In this document: positions 60,480 through 64,000 of the stretch, in pieces | Numbering within the stretch: the stretch's first letter is position 1 | Layout: every line of letters starts with the position of its first letter | Source: Escarpia spicata | Lineage: Eukaryota > Annelida > Polychaeta > Sabellida > Siboglinidae | DNA length: 64,000 nt | Assembly: GCA_963995525.1 (NCBI GenBank) | Contig: OZ023214.1 | Span: 46,353,820 to 46,417,819, forward strand | Direction: 5' to 3' | Notes under the pieces: model-generated | Told to the model about the DNA's origin: nothing | Seen by the model: the letters and a program-made list of their open reading frames with translations, nothing else | The model's database searches: none | Position numbers and translations under genes: made by a program

Positions 60480-60830
60480 ACGCTCGTTACGTTCGTATTT
60501 AGTCTTGCAATTAGCATTCAAAGGTGACCACCGACCGCAGACACGCAAAATTAATAATGTATAACCTGTTTCTTTTCTGGGAACCTTTCCTTGGAAGTAT
60601 GTCAAAACGTTGTTTCCTAGCATTTATGGTATATCCCGTTGCCATTCAGTGCATTAAATTGGTCTATTTTTGTATGTTTTGCATGCGTTTCATCGTTTTT
60701 TTCTGGGAGCTATGCAGCGTCACCTATTGAATTACTGTGTTGCAGCAGTACCTGGCATTTCGCGACTCAACCCACTAGCCGCTGGAAAGTAATGGTGGTG
60801 CTTAGTGCGTACAATAGAAAATTTTGAAAA
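60480..60830. repeat. dispersed repeat R2, copy 2 (inverted relative to copy 1)
   Basis: Matches 9070-8664 in reverse complement (TGACCACCG, GTGCATTAAATTGG, TGCGTTTCATCG). Confidence 0.65.
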
Positions 60831-61574
60831 ATTATCTATAATATACAGTGGGGCTGTGCTAATCAAATCATGGTGATATGTACTGTTAGTATCTTGTGCT
60901 AGTGTGTAGTTTCAGTTACTGCAAATGAAAGGCAAACGTAATGTAAGCCTTCGCAAGTTTGACTGCGGACCATTGTGTAATGTCTAAGTTATCGCGGCCA
61001 GCTGCCATGGCATCGTGGCAAATGGCCGCGTAGACGCCAACAAATTCGAGGCTTACTAAAAATATCCCGGCCTTATCGCGGTTCCTGCGCCACTGATATG
61101 TTATTTGCATGAATAGAATTGCCGGGTAAAGTGCACAGATTATTCTACGCTCTGAACAACGAATATTGAACCCTACTGTTTATTTATTTATGTTAACAAA
61201 ACACCGAGGCTATCTACAAGTACACGAAACGGGGGAAGATTGTACATAGTCGAACTTCGGTATTAATGTCACCCACGGAACTGGGATAAAGTGACTGTTT
61301 GCTAGTAATTGACTCCGCCGGTCGCGACCGTACCAGACGTGTAATCGCATAAACAGCCGAATCAGGAAGGCAATAATAAATTTGGTTTAACTTAACTTCA
61401 GCGTTTGGCAAGGCTACCCGCCAAATCGTGAACCATCACTTTCATGAACCCTATGTAGACCCAGGGACAGACCCAGAGAGGGTAGTCTAGAGGGATTTAA
61501 AACCTTCAATTGCACACACACCACTGTGGCTCGCAAAACAACAACTGGCGGCCGAACCAAATTCATATTGGGTG

Positions 61575-61785
61575 GGCTGTAAGCCGGAGCTTCAGCAAGA
61601 CTCCGCTGTGGGATACTGAATCGGGGGTGAGGGTGGGGGTGGGTGTGGTGGGTGTGGTGGGGGTAGGGGGGGGGGGGGGTGCTGTTGAATATTTTTGCCG
61701 GAGCTTCAGCACCACTCCGCAGTTGTGCGGTTGCGCTGTCAGTCATTGACATCTGGGAGGGTGCTGTTGAATAAATCTTTCTTAT
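61575..61785 (+). repeat. short duplication around a G-rich tract
   Basis: GCCGGAGCTTCAGCA occurs at 61582 and 61697, and GGGTGCTGTTGAATA at 61678 and 61758. Between them 61622-61680 is almost pure G/T with many GGG runs and a run of about 14 G, a strong G-quadruplex candidate. Confidence 0.75.
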
Positions 61786-62333
61786 TTGTAGTAAGTTATG
61801 TAATAATACCTCTAACATATGCAGTAGCCATATTTGGTCAAACCATATCTTGCTAGCTGGGTTTCGGGAATTATTGTTCTCCCCATCGTTCCCTGTCTTC
61901 AGGGGTGAGGCTGGCTTGTTTTCTTTTCTTTCTTTTCCTCTTCTCTCTCTATTTCTTCTCATTGCGCTTGCATGTTTTCTTTACCGCTCAATATTCAGTC
62001 TGCAAAAATTAGTTTCGGGTATTTTCGTAGGCCCTAGGCACGTGCTTATCGTTCATGTTAGTTAATCTTCCGCTGTGCCAGGTGTTATTGAGACAGCTGT
62101 AATCAGCAGTGCCCTCTGACGCGCGAAGACATACTGGTAACGCCGACCCTGTCCCGTTAAAAAGGTCACGCGTTTATTTGTGAAGTAGGCAAACAGAGAC
62201 CCATTGGACCCATCCGGGATTTATCACACTGCATTTCTTGTGGGACAGCTGTGTGTTCCAAAAGTTCCTCCTCTGCGATCCTGGCATTGCTTTTTCACAG
62301 TATAGAGGCCATGTGCACGTTTGGCTCAATTGC

Positions 62334-62640
62334 ATGGCGTGCTAGTTTTAAATCCATGTTTATAAATAGTGCTTACATAAATCGGAACATCGAGCCTATC
62401 AATGACCAATATCGATCTATATCCCCTGTTTAGTTACCTACACACCTCACACACGCACACACGCACACACCTACGCACGCGCACACACGCGCATACACAA
62501 TGATCAAATCATTACAAAACTGGCTTTTGATTATTTATTATACAATTTGCATAAAATAAATGGTTGTGAAACATGTTGTGTTAGATATTAAACGGAATAG
62601 TTTATACAAACAAAACGTCCATTGTAATTACCTAAGGGGG
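62334..62640. repeat. dispersed repeat R1, copy 2
   Basis: Direct match to both flanks of the 7983-8252 microsatellite; here the internal array is (CACACG)n at 62450-62500. Confidence 0.75.
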
Positions 62641-62829
62641 GTGAGCTTTGCCCCGCACATAACGTGGTACAGGCTGGTGGCCAAGCCCAGAATTGTTTAC
62701 TTTCGTAGGGCAACCCTACAGCAAAGGTTTTATCTGCAAGAGCTGTTGTCTATGACCTAAGGCTCCCTTTTCAGGTGTATGTCACTTGCGAAAATAAATG
62801 GGTTTCTTGGCTTAATAAATGGCCACCAA

Positions 62830-63480
62830 ATCCAATGTCCTCATATAACAATAACTACGTCATTCATAACCATATTCCTTGTATCAATTTATAGGTTTTT
62901 TGGGGTCAAGGATTTCAAATATGAACTTCTCGGACATTGGCATCCGCCATTTTTAAGATGGTAGTCGTCAATACAAATACCACCATATCTTAGCAATTAC
63001 ATCACATAGAGCAGATGTGTTTATGTATTTGTATAGGCTTGTAGACAGCGGTTTTAAAAATATGAAATATAACCTTTGCTGACATTGATATGTCCACCAG
63101 TTTTAAAGATGGCGCCCGTCAAAGCCTATCATACACCTATCATAAGAACGACATAATCTAAAGCCACGTGGTTAACGTCCAAATAGAGATTCCAGTTGCA
63201 GCGATTAAAAATATATATTACTTTTGACCTTCGCCGACATTCATTTGTCCGTTATTTTTATACACGGCGCCTGTAAAAAGCTCATTATTCCCGTATCTTA
63301 AGAACGACATAACCCAGAACCGCATGATGTTGACGTCACACATTTTTCAGAGGCGACTATTTCAAATACAGTGTATACTACTTTTGACCTTCGCCGACAT
63401 TCACATATCCGCCAATTTTAAAGATAGCGCCGGTAAAAGTCAACTATGCCCATATGCTAATACACATGTAGGTTATTGGA
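62830..63480. repeat. tandem repeat, four units of about 140-160 bp
   Basis: Each unit carries CCTT(C/T)GC(C/T)GACATT, a CCGCCA/CCACCA-TTTT stretch and AAGAT(G/A)G(C/T)GCC, then an AACGACATAA-type segment. Units centre near 62,940, 63,105, 63,245 and 63,410. Confidence 0.75.
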
Positions 63481-64000
63481 ACAAAATGAAAGCGATAAAT
63501 TCCCGGTAATAATACTGTTGCGAGATCATATTCATGTAGTAAATCGAACATTCATGAGTTTTATATACTCATTATTGTTACTAGTATTACTATACAATTA
63601 TACAAGACAAGTAACAGTACACAACTAGCACGCATGGGCATATGTAAGCTACATATGGGCACAATTGTTCGCAAAACTTCTTCTAGACAGGTTAGTAATT
63701 TCAAAGTAGTCAGCCTCAGCCATATTCGTATGAATATAATATTATGTTGCTTATTATGTTAAGAAAACCACCACCCCTCAATACTGTGAAAATGTATCGT
63801 TAGCTTGCGACTGATTTATGTGAGAGAGCAGAGAATTACCGTTACTATACAAAGAATTGCAGCCCATATTTTGTTAAGATACAAATCCTTTTGTACATGT
63901 AAATTATAGAAGTTCTGTTTTTAGTTGTTTTTTATTTTGATCTTTCAAGATAAAAGCACATCCAAAACACTACAATTTATCAATAACATGAATTTTGTAA
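63481..64000. other. non-coding, nothing recognised
   Basis: AT-rich end of the window without a supported feature. Confidence 0.4.

Noticed and set aside
61414..61962. 182-codon minus-strand ORF rich in Pro and His
   Set aside because: Its centre is the complement of the G-rich tract and the ends are duplicated repeat; no protein family features.
62830..63480. CRISPR-like array
   Set aside because: Units are diverged along their whole length with no conserved-repeat and unique-spacer pattern, and the DNA is eukaryotic.

Overview
This window is animal nuclear DNA: AT-rich, intron-containing, full of long dinucleotide tracts, and dominated by LINE retrotransposons (CR1-like, a second Jockey/CR1-superfamily family, and RTE). 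With no search available I cannot name the species. A marine invertebrate, quite possibly a mollusc or another lophotrochozoan, fits the repeat types and the gene families seen (METTL27-like methyltransferase, P2X7 ballast-domain fragment, G2E3-like HECT fragment). There is nothing bacterial here: no operons and no CRISPR array.

The backbone is one apparently intact host gene on the minus strand, a METTL27 (WBSCR27)-like SAM methyltransferase. I assembled it from five short coding exons: 49748-49629, 43420-43286, 41429-41288, 37437-37345 and 18227-18043. They join through GT-AG introns in consistent phase to a 224-residue protein. Its four introns (about 6.2, 1.9, 3.9 and 19.1 kb) act as a sink for mobile elements. 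A decayed copy of exon 2 lies outside the gene at 3529-3641.

From left to right. 1-3.2 kb holds dispersed repeats, a large compound microsatellite and a broken multicopy gene. 3.3-7.5 kb holds the duplicated methyltransferase exon, a LINE 3' end, an RTE piece and an inverted LINE piece. 7.9-9.1 kb is a repeat that recurs at 60.5-62.6 kb, with a huge (TC)n tract. 10.6-12.8 kb is a decayed Kolobok-like transposase and 14.9-15.5 kb a P2X7 ballast-domain fragment. 18.5-35.5 kb (intron 4) is a stack of nested elements: a two-ORF LINE broken by a SINE-like tail element and an RTE, followed by a second LINE copy split by a 7,606-bp element at 25213-32818. 35.7-37 kb repeats the LINE 3' end seen at 4-5.4 kb. 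37.9-40.5 kb is an RTE whose 5' end is inverted. 43.7-48.8 kb is an RTE with a tRNA-like head next to a LINE. 55.4-59.2 kb is LINE sequence including a nearly full CR1-like element. 59.6-59.95 kb is a hAT fragment, and 62.8-63.5 kb is tandem repeats.

The most interesting object is the 7.6-kb element. It interrupts a LINE exactly and has long terminal inverted repeats beginning TACGGTGGC, each built of about 60-bp subrepeats. It is flanked by a 6-bp direct repeat (AAAAAC). It carries the last exon of an integrase-like protein, a broken G2E3/HECT-like gene, and a tandemly duplicated Cys-rich gene fragment. It looks like a cargo-bearing or composite DNA transposon that I cannot place in a named superfamily.
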